A stretch of DNA of 5,474 nucleotides from positions 1 to 5,474 of the forward strand of contig CANCCJ010000167.1 in the NCBI GenBank assembly GCA_947374535.1, written 5' to 3'. This document shows positions 1 to 5,474 of the stretch, in pieces. The translations under genes were made by a program, and so were the position numbers. This stretch comes from Comamonadaceae bacterium. Lineage in GTDB: Bacteria > Pseudomonadota > Gammaproteobacteria > Burkholderiales > Burkholderiaceae. A model generated the notes under the pieces. The model was not told the origin of the DNA and searched no databases. It worked only from the letters and a program-made list of their open reading frames with translations. The stretch's first letter is position 1, and every line of letters begins with the position of its first letter.

Positions 1-85
1 TGGTTTGCCAGCCTGCGCGCGCCACGGCAAACCCAGCAGCCATGCCCGCAATACCACCGCCCGCAATCAACATATTTCGATTCAT
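1..85 (-). CDS. FAD-dependent monooxygenase/oxidoreductase, N-terminal fragment (cut by window edge)
   Basis: Read on the minus strand from an ATG at 85-83, this gives 28 codons before the window ends. The peptide begins MNRNMLIAGGGIAGMAAGFA and continues through VARAGWQT. The segment LIAGGGIAGMAAGFAVARAGW is a classic GxGxxG dinucleotide-binding beta-alpha-beta start: a hydrophobic strand, three clustered glycines, then an alanine-rich helix ending in AxxG. In class A flavin monooxygenases (UbiH, salicylate and 3-hydroxybenzoate hydroxylase types) this fold binds the ADP part of FAD at exactly this N-terminal position, so that group is the best guess. Other FAD oxidoreductases begin the same way, and substrate and subfamily cannot be read from 28 residues. 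No good Shine-Dalgarno sequence precedes the ATG, and a second in-frame Met at codon 5 has none either. The gene diverges from the binding-protein gene at 175, leaving 89 bp for both control regions. Confidence 0.72.
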   Translation of the reverse strand, partial: MNRNMLIAGGGIAGMAAGFAVARAGWQT

Positions 86-135
86 GTACGTGATTGTGCT
101 ATGTCTGTAAGCCTCTAAAAGCACGCAGTCCCGCC

Positions 136-141
136 TATGAT
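136..141 (+). promoter_or_regulatory. Possible -10 element (TATGAT) for the Bug-protein gene
   Basis: TATGAT, one mismatch from the sigma-70 consensus TATAAT, lies 33 bp upstream of the ATG at 175 inside the divergent gap at 86-174. No recognisable -35 hexamer sits 16-18 bp upstream, so this is a weak candidate based on position and one hexamer. I found no convincing promoter for the leftward gene in the same gap. Confidence 0.22.
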
Positions 142-162
142 TTGCGGTATCTCAAAAACACC

Positions 163-166
163 GGAG
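163..166 (+). promoter_or_regulatory. Shine-Dalgarno GGAG that fixes the start of the Bug-protein gene at 175
   Basis: GGAG lies 8 bases before the ATG at 175. It supports this start over the in-frame ATG at 94, which would add 27 residues (beginning MCYVCKPLKA) in front of a well-formed signal peptide. No comparable ribosome binding site precedes position 94. Confidence 0.75.
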
Positions 167-174
167 ACCTCCAC

Positions 175-1149
175 ATGCAACGCCGTCAACTGCTGCAAGC
201 TGCGAGCTTGAGTCTTGTGTCCACCGCCGCACTGGCCCAAGACAAATTCCCCAACCCTAGCAAAACCATCATGTGGATTTGCCCCTACGCAGCGGGCGGC
301 AACGCCGACAGCCGCTCGCGCCAAGTGGCCAAGGCCATGGGCACGATTCTGGGTCAGCCCATCATCATCGACAACAAGGCCGGTGCTGGCGGCAACATTG
401 GCACCGAAGCCATTGCGCGCGGCAAACCCGATGGCTACACCCTCGGCATGGGCAACTTCGCGCCCTTGGCTGTGAATCAAGCTTTGTTTAAAAAACTCAA
501 CTTCGACCCACTCCACGATCTCACCCCCATTTGCCTGATTGAGCGCGGCCCTCTCATCTTGATGGTGCGCAACGACTCGCCCTACAAAACCGTCAAAGAC
601 CTCGTGGCGGCTGCCAAAGCCGCTCCTGGCAAACTCAGCTACGGCTCTGGTGGCATTGGAGGCTCACACCATTTGAGTGGAGCATTGTTTGAGCACTCTG
701 CTGGCATCGACATGATTCACGCACCTTACAAAAGCGGCTCTGCCGCTGCCACCGATTTGATGGGCGGCCAAGTGCACATGATGTTTGAACAAATGTATGC
801 CGCCATGCCTTCGATTCAAGGCGGACGGATGCGCGCTTTGGCCATCACCAGCAAAAAACGCTCACCTTTGCTGCCAAACATCCCCACCATGGCAGAGCAA
901 GGTTTTCCTGAAGTCGAGGTGCTCAACTGGCAAGGCCTGATTGGCCCCAAAGGCATGTCGCCTGAGCTGATCAAACAACTCAACACCGTGTGCAACCAAG
1001 CACTTCTAACGGCGGAAGTGAAAGAAAAAATCTTGAGCCAAGGCAACGAAGTGGGTGGTGGCACGCCCGAGCAATTTGCGGCCCTCATCAAGGCAGAAGC
1101 CCCACGTTGGGCAAAAGTCGTGCGGGATGCGAAAATCGACCCTGAATGA
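175..1149 (+). CDS. Bug/TctC-family periplasmic solute-binding protein (tripartite tricarboxylate transporter type)
   Basis: A 324-residue exported binding protein, the usual length for the Bug (Bordetella uptake gene)/TctC family. Residues 1-21 form a signal peptide: MQRRQ, a hydrophobic stretch, and a likely cut after ALA before QDKFP. The twin arginine with RRQLLQ resembles a Tat signal but is not a strict match. Family landmarks follow in order: PYAAGGNADSRSR at 38-50 (first ligand loop), NKAGAGGNIG at 67-76, KPDGYTLGMG at 84-93, YGSGGIGGSHHLSG at 156-169, HAPYKSGSAA at 182-191, and MRALAIT...PNIPTMAEQGFP at 219-245. Family members bind carboxylated ligands in the periplasm, for TctAB-type permeases or for sensing; the ligand here cannot be read from sequence. 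No tctA or tctB gene is adjacent within the window, as is common for orphan Bug proteins. It diverges from a probable flavin monooxygenase gene, which hints at an organic-acid or aromatic catabolic role (inference). The start at 175 is chosen from the signal peptide and GGAG at 163-166. Confidence 0.93.
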   Translation: MQRRQLLQAASLSLVSTAALAQDKFPNPSKTIMWICPYAAGGNADSRSRQVAKAMGTILGQPIIIDNKAGAGGNIGTEAIARGKPDGYTLGMGNFAPLAVNQALFKKLNFDPLHDLTPICLIERGPLILMVRNDSPYKTVKDLVAAAKAAPGKLSYGSGGIGGSHHLSGALFEHSAGIDMIHAPYKSGSAAATDLMGGQVHMMFEQMYAAMPSIQGGRMRALAITSKKRSPLLPNIPTMAEQGFPEVEVLNWQGLIGPKGMSPELIKQLNTVCNQALLTAEVKEKILSQGNEVGGGTPEQFAALIKAEAPRWAKVVRDAKIDPE

Positions 1150-1182
1150 TTTTTTTAGCTGCCCTGTAAGCAGCACACCTTT

Positions 1183-2550
1183 ATGACCACACTCAAAGCC
1201 CCCGAGCTCCTGCTACCCGCAGGTTCGCTCGACAAATTGCGCGCCGCTTATGACTTCGGCGCAGATGCCGTGTATGCAGGCCAACCCCGTTACAGCTTGC
1301 GTGCGCGCAACAACGAGTTCCGCCTTGAGCAAATTGGCATCGGCATTGCCGAAGCCCATGCACGTGGCAAAAAATTCTTTTTGACCAGCAACTTGCTGCC
1401 GCACAACGACAAGGTGCGCACTTATATACGCGACATCGAGCCCATCATCGCGATGAAGCCCGATGCCCTCATCATGGCCGACCCAGGCCTGATCATGATG
1501 GTGCGCGAGAAGTGGCCTGAGGTGGATATTCACCTCTCGGTGCAAGCCAACACGGTCAACTGGGCTGCGGTGAAGTTTTGGCAAAACGTGGGCGTCAAGC
1601 GCATCATCTTGTCGCGCGAACTCAGCTTTGACGAGATTGAAAAAATCCGCCAAGAGTGCCCCGACATGGAGCTGGAAGTGTTTGTGCACGGCGCGTTGTG
1701 CATTGCCTACTCGGGCCGTTGTTTGTTGTCGGGCTACTTCAACCGCCGCGACCCCAACCAAGGCACTTGCACCAATGCCTGCCGCTGGAGCTATGGCACC
1801 CAAGCCAGCGCCACCGACCCCAACACCGGCGAAGCCATGGCCATCCCCATGGAAGGCGACTTTGACTTTGCCAAGTCGCAGCAAGAAGCCGAGTCCAGCT
1901 TCTCGTCCTGCGGCAACGGCGAGCGCCACCCTGCCGCCGACAACATTTACTTGCTTGAAGAAAAAGGCCGCCCTGGCCAGCTCATGCCCATCATGGAAGA
2001 CGAGCATGGCACCTACATCATGAACAGCAAAGACTTGCGGGCCGTGGAATACGTGGAGCGCCTCACCAAAATTGGCGTCGACTCACTCAAGATCGAAGGT
2101 CGCACCAAATCGCTTTACTACGTGAGTCGCACCGCGCAGGTGTATCGCCGTGCCATTGACGATGCCGTGGCTGGTCGCCCCTTCAATCCCGAGCTCATCA
2201 CCGAACTCGAAGGCTTGGCCAACCGTGGCTACACCGCGGGTCTGATGGACCGCCGCCCCGCCAACGACTACCAAAACTACGAAACCGGCCACTCCATCGC
2301 CCACCGCAGCCAGTTTGTGGGCGAAGTGCGTGGCGTGGCAAACGGCTGGGCGGAGATTGAAACCAAAAACAAATTCTCAGTCGGCGACATGATTGAGATC
2401 ATTCACCCCAGTGGCAACCGCAAGGTCAAGCTAGAGCAGATGAAAGACAAGAACGGCGCGTCCATCGACGTGGCTGCAGGCAGCCCCACGCATGTGTGGA
2501 TTCCTGTGGATGGACCGGCTGAAGGCGGTTTGTTGGCTCGCATGTTCTAA
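1183..2550 (+). CDS. trhP: tRNA uridine hydroxylation protein TrhP (YegQ), peptidase U32 family
   Basis: A 455-residue protein, close to the roughly 453 residues of E. coli YegQ/TrhP, and strongly similar to it as I recall that sequence. In E. coli, TrhP takes part in prephenate-dependent formation of 5-hydroxyuridine at the wobble position of certain tRNAs. The family was named for a collagenase-like peptidase, but no protease activity should be assumed here. The N-terminal barrel-like region has GADAVYAGQPRYSLRARNNEF at 26-46. The U32 signature runs from E165 to S183 (EVFVHGALC...GRCLLS). Cysteines 173, 180, 196 and 200 (the latter two in GTCTNACRW) are the expected iron-sulfur ligands. EDEHGTYIMNSKDLRA at 272-287 and SLKIEGRTKS at 301-310 are further conserved blocks, followed by a small C-terminal beta domain from about 375. 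No clear Shine-Dalgarno precedes the ATG, but the alignable PELLLPAGSL just after it supports this start. It lies 33 bp after the Bug-protein gene and may share its transcript. Confidence 0.95.
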   Translation: MTTLKAPELLLPAGSLDKLRAAYDFGADAVYAGQPRYSLRARNNEFRLEQIGIGIAEAHARGKKFFLTSNLLPHNDKVRTYIRDIEPIIAMKPDALIMADPGLIMMVREKWPEVDIHLSVQANTVNWAAVKFWQNVGVKRIILSRELSFDEIEKIRQECPDMELEVFVHGALCIAYSGRCLLSGYFNRRDPNQGTCTNACRWSYGTQASATDPNTGEAMAIPMEGDFDFAKSQQEAESSFSSCGNGERHPAADNIYLLEEKGRPGQLMPIMEDEHGTYIMNSKDLRAVEYVERLTKIGVDSLKIEGRTKSLYYVSRTAQVYRRAIDDAVAGRPFNPELITELEGLANRGYTAGLMDRRPANDYQNYETGHSIAHRSQFVGEVRGVANGWAEIETKNKFSVGDMIEIIHPSGNRKVKLEQMKDKNGASIDVAAGSPTHVWIPVDGPAEGGLLARMF

Positions 2551-2570
2551 GCCACACAACACACCAAACA

Positions 2571-2609
2571 AAACCCCCGCAAGGCTCACGCTTTGCGGGG
2601 GTTTGTTTT
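2571..2609 (+). terminator. Intrinsic terminator between convergent trhP and acnB, probably bidirectional
   Basis: A perfect 12-bp stem pairs 2571-2582 (AAACCCCCGCAA) with 2593-2604 (TTGCGGGGGTTT) around a 10-base loop. On the plus strand it is followed by TTTGTTTTG and starts 20 bp after the trhP stop codon. On the minus strand the same stem is followed by TTTTGTTTGG, so it should also stop transcription arriving from acnB. Stem strength, T-rich flanks and the convergent setting all agree. Confidence 0.9.
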
Positions 2610-2612
2610 GTT

Positions 2613-2634
2613 ACCCAGCGCCGAAACGCTGGGT
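2613..2634 (-). other. Second hairpin in the trhP-acnB gap, just after the acnB stop codon
   Basis: ACCCAGCG at 2613-2620 pairs perfectly with CGCTGGGT at 2627-2634 around the 6-base loop CCGAAA. Transcripts from acnB meet it first, 15 bases after the stop codon. It is followed by AACAAAAC on that strand and GAAAAAG on the other, so it lacks the T-run of an intrinsic terminator. It could protect the 3' end of the acnB message or add to the neighbouring terminator (inference). Confidence 0.6.
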
Positions 2635-2649
2635 GAAAAAGCAGACAGC

Positions 2650-5241
2650 TTACGCAGTCACGCCCTTAGCCGTTTCCACATACTCGTCGATCTGGTTGAA
2701 GTTCAGGTACTTGTAAATGGCTTCGCCATCTTTGTTCACCACGCCCATGGCTTCGTGATACTCGGCCACAGTCGGGAACTTGCCCATCTTCGAGGTGATG
2801 GCAGCCAATTCAGCAGAGGCCAAGTACACATTGGTGTTCTTGCCCAAGCGGTTGGGGAAGTTACGTGTGGAGGTAGACACCACCGTCGCGCCTTCACGCA
2901 CTTGCGCTTGGTTACCCATGCACAAGGAGCAGCCGGGCATTTCGGTGCGTGCACCGGCCGTGCCGAACGCAGCGTAATGACCTTCTTTGATCAACTCGCT
3001 CTCGTCCATCTTCGTTGGAGGTGCGACCCACAACTTGACAGGAATGTCGCGCTGACCGCCGAGCAGCTTGGCAGCTGCGCGGAAGTGACCAATGTTGGTC
3101 ATGCAAGAACCGATGAAGGCTTCGTCGATGTGAGTGCCAGCCACTTCAGACAAGAACTTGGCATCATCTGGGTCGTTCGGGCAGCACACGATGGGCTCTT
3201 TGATGTCGGCCAAGTCGATTTCGATGATGTGTGCGTACTCGGCATCTTTATCGGCTTCGAGCAGGTTAGGCGCAGCCAACCATTGCTCAACCTTCTCGAT
3301 ACGACGTGCCAAAGTGCGTGCATCGGCGTAACCGTCGGCAATCATGTTCTTCATCAACACGACGTTGGACTTGAGGTATTCCTGCACGGGCTCTTTGTTG
3401 AGCTTGATGGTGCAACCGGCGGCAGAGCGTTCGGCGGACGCGTCCGACAATTCAAACGCTTGTTCCACCTTGAGGTTGGGCAAGCCTTCGATTTCCAAGA
3501 TGCGGCCCGAGAACTCGTTGATCTTGCCGGCCTTAGCCACGGTCAACAAACCTTGCTTGATGGCGTACAGCGGGATGGCGTGGACCAAGTCGCGCAAGGT
3601 CACGCCGGGCTGCATCTCGCCTTTGAAGCGCACAAGAATAGACTCAGGCATGTCCAAAGGCATCACGCCTGTGGCGGCACCGAACGCGACCAAGCCAGAA
3701 CCCGCAGGGAAGCTGATGCCGATGGGGAAACGTGTGTGCGAGTCGCCGCCAGTGCCGACGGTGTCAGGCAACAACAAACGGTTCAACCACGAGTGAATCA
3801 CACCGTCGCCTGGACGCAAAGCCACGCCGCCGCGGTTGCTGATGAACGCTGGCAATTCGCGGTGCGTTTTCACGTCCACCGACTTGGGGTAAGCCGCTGT
3901 GTGGCAGAACGATTGCATGACCATGTCAGCCGAGAAGCCCAAGCAAGCCAAGTCTTTCAACTCGTCGCGTGTCATGGGGCCTGTGGTGTCTTGTGAACCC
4001 ACGGTGGTCATCTTAGGTTCGCAGTAAGTGCCGGGGCGAACGCCTTGGCCTTCTGGCAAACCAACAGCACGACCAACCATCTTCTGAGCCAATGTGAAAC
4101 CGGCTTTTGTCGCGATAGGCGCTGTGGGCAAACGGAACAAGGTAGAAGCTGGCAGACCCAAGAACTCACGAGCCTTAGCGGTCAAGCTGCGACCGATGAT
4201 CAAGTTGATACGGCCACCGGCGCGCACTTCGTCAAACAACACATCGCTCTTGAGTTTGAACTCAGTCACAGTCGCGCCATTTTTCACAATCTTGCCGTCG
4301 TAGGGCAAGATGTCGATGACGTCGCCCATTTCGAGCTTGGTCACGTCCACTTCGATCGGCAATGCGCCAGAGTCTTCTTGGGTGTTGAAGAAAATGGGGG
4401 CAATCTTGCCGCCCAAAGTCACGCCACCGAAACGTTTGTTTGGCACGAATGGGATGTCTTGGCCTGTAGCCCAGATCACGCTGTTGGTCGCCGACTTACG
4501 GCTAGAACCCGTACCCACCACGTCGCCCACGTAGGCCACCAAATGGCCTTTTTTCTTCAGGTCTTCGATGAACTGCATAGGGCCGCGCTTGCCGTCTTCT
4601 TCTGGCTTGAATGCGGCGCCTTCGCGGGTGTTTTTCAACATTGCCAAGTAGTGCAATGGGATGTCTGGACGGCTCCATGCGTCAGGCGCTGGAGACAAGT
4701 CGTCGGTGTTGGTCTCGCCAGGCACCTTGAACACGGTGACGGTGATTTTCTTTTCGACTTCAGGACGTGTGGTGAACCACTCGCCGTCGGCCCAGCTTTG
4801 CATGACTTCTTTGGCTTTGGCGTTGCCAGCCTTGGCTTTTTCAGCGACATCGTTGAAGAAGTCAAACATCAACAATGTTTTCTTCAAGGCGTCAGCAGCC
4901 ACAGCAGCCACTTCGGCGTCGTCGAGCAACTCGATCAAGGGGTGCACGTTGTAGCCACCCACCATGGTGCCCAAGAGCTCAGTGGCTTTGGACTTAGAGA
5001 TGAGGCCCACTTTGACTTCGCCGTGTGCCACAGCTGCCAAGAATGAAGCTTTGACTTTGGCCGCATCATCCACGCCTGGTGGGACGCGGTGAGTCAACAA
5101 GTCCATCAACGCAGCGTCTTCGCCTGCGGGTGGGTTCTTGATCAGCTCAATCAATTCAGCCGTTTGCTTGGCATCCAAAGGCAGGGGTGGAATGCCCAGC
5201 GCTGCGCGCTCGGCTACGTGTTCACGGTAGGCTTTCAACAT
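2650..5241 (-). CDS. acnB: Aconitate hydratase B (bifunctional aconitase / 2-methylisocitrate dehydratase type)
   Basis: An 863-residue protein, essentially the same length as E. coli AcnB (865), and collinear with it as I recall that sequence. It interconverts citrate and isocitrate through cis-aconitate in the cytoplasmic TCA cycle; AcnB enzymes can also hydrate 2-methylaconitate in the methylcitrate cycle. Domain order is the AcnB type: an N-terminal HEAT-like helical domain (about 1-160, with NPPAGED and [20 protein letters not shown]), then the swivel domain (about 165-375, with [20 protein letters not shown] and the [11 protein letters not shown] active-site loop at 243-253), then the catalytic core. 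In the core, [11 protein letters not shown] lies at 498-508 and the [4Fe-4S] ligands are C713 (GSCMTN), C771 and C774 (GCSLCMGN). TRNFPNRLG at 792-800 is also conserved. No frameshift or missing ligand is seen. Start: GGAGA at 5251-5247 lies about 5 bases before the ATG. In enterobacteria the iron-free form can bind mRNA; whether this one does is unknown. Confidence 0.98.
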   Translation of the reverse strand: MLKAYREHVAERAALGIPPLPLDAKQTAELIELIKNPPAGEDAALMDLLTHRVPPGVDDAAKVKASFLAAVAHGEVKVGLISKSKATELLGTMVGGYNVHPLIELLDDAEVAAVAADALKKTLLMFDFFNDVAEKAKAGNAKAKEVMQSWADGEWFTTRPEVEKKITVTVFKVPGETNTDDLSPAPDAWSRPDIPLHYLAMLKNTREGAAFKPEEDGKRGPMQFIEDLKKKGHLVAYVGDVVGTGSSRKSATNSVIWATGQDIPFVPNKRFGGVTLGGKIAPIFFNTQEDSGALPIEVDVTKLEMGDVIDILPYDGKIVKNGATVTEFKLKSDVLFDEVRAGGRINLIIGRSLTAKAREFLGLPASTLFRLPTAPIATKAGFTLAQKMVGRAVGLPEGQGVRPGTYCEPKMTTVGSQDTTGPMTRDELKDLACLGFSADMVMQSFCHTAAYPKSVDVKTHRELPAFISNRGGVALRPGDGVIHSWLNRLLLPDTVGTGGDSHTRFPIGISFPAGSGLVAFGAATGVMPLDMPESILVRFKGEMQPGVTLRDLVHAIPLYAIKQGLLTVAKAGKINEFSGRILEIEGLPNLKVEQAFELSDASAERSAAGCTIKLNKEPVQEYLKSNVVLMKNMIADGYADARTLARRIEKVEQWLAAPNLLEADKDAEYAHIIEIDLADIKEPIVCCPNDPDDAKFLSEVAGTHIDEAFIGSCMTNIGHFRAAAKLLGGQRDIPVKLWVAPPTKMDESELIKEGHYAAFGTAGARTEMPGCSLCMGNQAQVREGATVVSTSTRNFPNRLGKNTNVYLASAELAAITSKMGKFPTVAEYHEAMGVVNKDGEAIYKYLNFNQIDEYVETAKGVTA

Positions 5242-5246
5242 GGTTT

Positions 5247-5251
5247 TCTCC
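5247..5251 (-). promoter_or_regulatory. Shine-Dalgarno GGAGA of acnB
   Basis: On the minus strand GGAGA (within CCGGAGAAAACC) lies about 5 bases before the acnB ATG at 5241-5239. It supports this start, which also matches the family N-terminus ([14 protein letters not shown]). Confidence 0.8.
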
Positions 5252-5278
5252 GGTCTATCAAATCAAAAATTTAAAGGG

Positions 5279-5474
5279 TTATTTCTTGGCCAAGGTTGGA
5301 GCATCTAGCAAGCTGGGCGGTGGAGCCAACTTCATCGCTTCAGCCACGGCCATCTGGTTGGGGCTTTGGCATTCATCGGCCATGCGTTGCCCGAGCTTGC
5401 TGTTCATCAGCATGGACTTGTTTTGCAATTGCAACCACATGGCGCCTGCTTGTGGGTCTTCCAAGCGCACCGCG
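5279..5474 (-). CDS. Unrecognised protein upstream of acnB, C-terminal fragment (cut by window edge)
   Basis: The frame is open from the right window edge to a TAA at 5281-5279, giving about 64 codons and ending in LLDAPTLAKK. I do not recognise the family. The visible part is polar and probably helical (WLQLQNKSMLMNSKLGQRMA), unusually rich in methionine (six internal Met), with one cysteine in ADECQS and a proline-rich tail (KLAPPPSLLDAP). It shows no membrane segment or known catalytic motif. A GTG at 5470 could in principle start translation, but only four bases are visible before it and the frame stays open, so I treat this as the end of a longer gene. The gap to the acnB start is 37 bp on the same strand with no terminator-like hairpin, so the two are probably co-transcribed. 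That this is a real gene rests on its position, its strand and the clean stop just before acnB. Confidence 0.6.
   Translation of the reverse strand, partial: AVRLEDPQAGAMWLQLQNKSMLMNSKLGQRMADECQSPNQMAVAEAMKLAPPPSLLDAPTLAKK

Noticed and set aside
94..174. N-terminal extension of the Bug protein from an upstream in-frame ATG at 94
   Set aside because: It would put 27 residues without family similarity in front of a complete signal peptide, and it lacks a ribosome binding site, whereas GGAG precedes the ATG at 175.
1150..1174. Terminator between the Bug gene and trhP
   Set aside because: The stem is only 5 bp, and the T-run lies before the hairpin on the plus strand instead of after it.
1213..2007. 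264-codon minus-strand frame inside trhP
   Set aside because: It is antisense to conserved TrhP coding sequence including the cysteine motif; no start signal and no family resemblance.
2593..3996. 467-codon plus-strand frame as a gene
   Set aside because: It lies almost entirely antisense to full-length, highly conserved acnB, begins at a TTG inside the terminator stem, has no ribosome binding site and is histidine/valine-rich as expected for reverse-strand codon bias.
4045..5046. 333-codon plus-strand frame as a gene
   Set aside because: It is fully antisense to acnB, shows no recognisable domain, and has the same low-complexity H/V/F-rich composition seen in other antisense shadows.
5470..5474. 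GTG at 5470 as the true start of the right-edge gene
   Set aside because: The frame remains open to the window edge and only four bases are visible upstream, so nothing supports this as a start over an internal valine codon.
1..5474. A previously undescribed multi-gene system (defence, mobile element, CRISPR, toxin-antitoxin)
   Set aside because: The three complete genes belong to known families, no direct-repeat array or terminal inverted repeats were seen, and only the two edge fragments leave room for anything novel.

Overview
The window looks like chromosomal DNA from a betaproteobacterium, most likely Burkholderiales and possibly Comamonadaceae. The evidence is a Bug/TctC-type periplasmic binding protein (a family strongly expanded in that order), moderately GC-rich coding DNA, and closely proteobacterial versions of AcnB and YegQ/TrhP. 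The taxonomic placement is inferred from gene content and was not tested by a search.

Layout from left to right. (1) Positions 1-85, minus strand: the first 28 codons of a flavoprotein with an N-terminal dinucleotide-binding motif, cut by the window edge. (2) An 89-bp divergent gap, then positions 175-1149, plus strand: a complete exported Bug/TctC solute-binding protein. (3) A 33-bp gap, then positions 1183-2550, plus strand: a complete peptidase-U32-family protein, the tRNA uridine hydroxylation protein TrhP (YegQ). (4) A 99-bp convergent gap holding a strong intrinsic terminator with T-rich flanks on both sides, plus a second hairpin. (5) Positions 2650-5241, minus strand: complete aconitate hydratase B (acnB). 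(6) A 37-bp gap, then positions 5279-5474, minus strand: the 3' end of an unrecognised gene that runs off the right edge and is probably co-transcribed with acnB.

Functionally the window is mostly housekeeping. AcnB is the TCA-cycle aconitase (citrate to isocitrate), and TrhP modifies wobble uridines of tRNA. Both depend on iron-sulfur chemistry, but they converge on a shared terminator and are not co-regulated by position. The flavoprotein and the Bug protein diverge from a common short intergenic region and may belong to an organic-acid or aromatic-acid uptake and catabolism locus lying mainly to the left. I saw no mobile element, CRISPR array, tRNA, rRNA or phage gene, and no convincing undescribed system. 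The long reading frames antisense to acnB and trhP look like composition artefacts.
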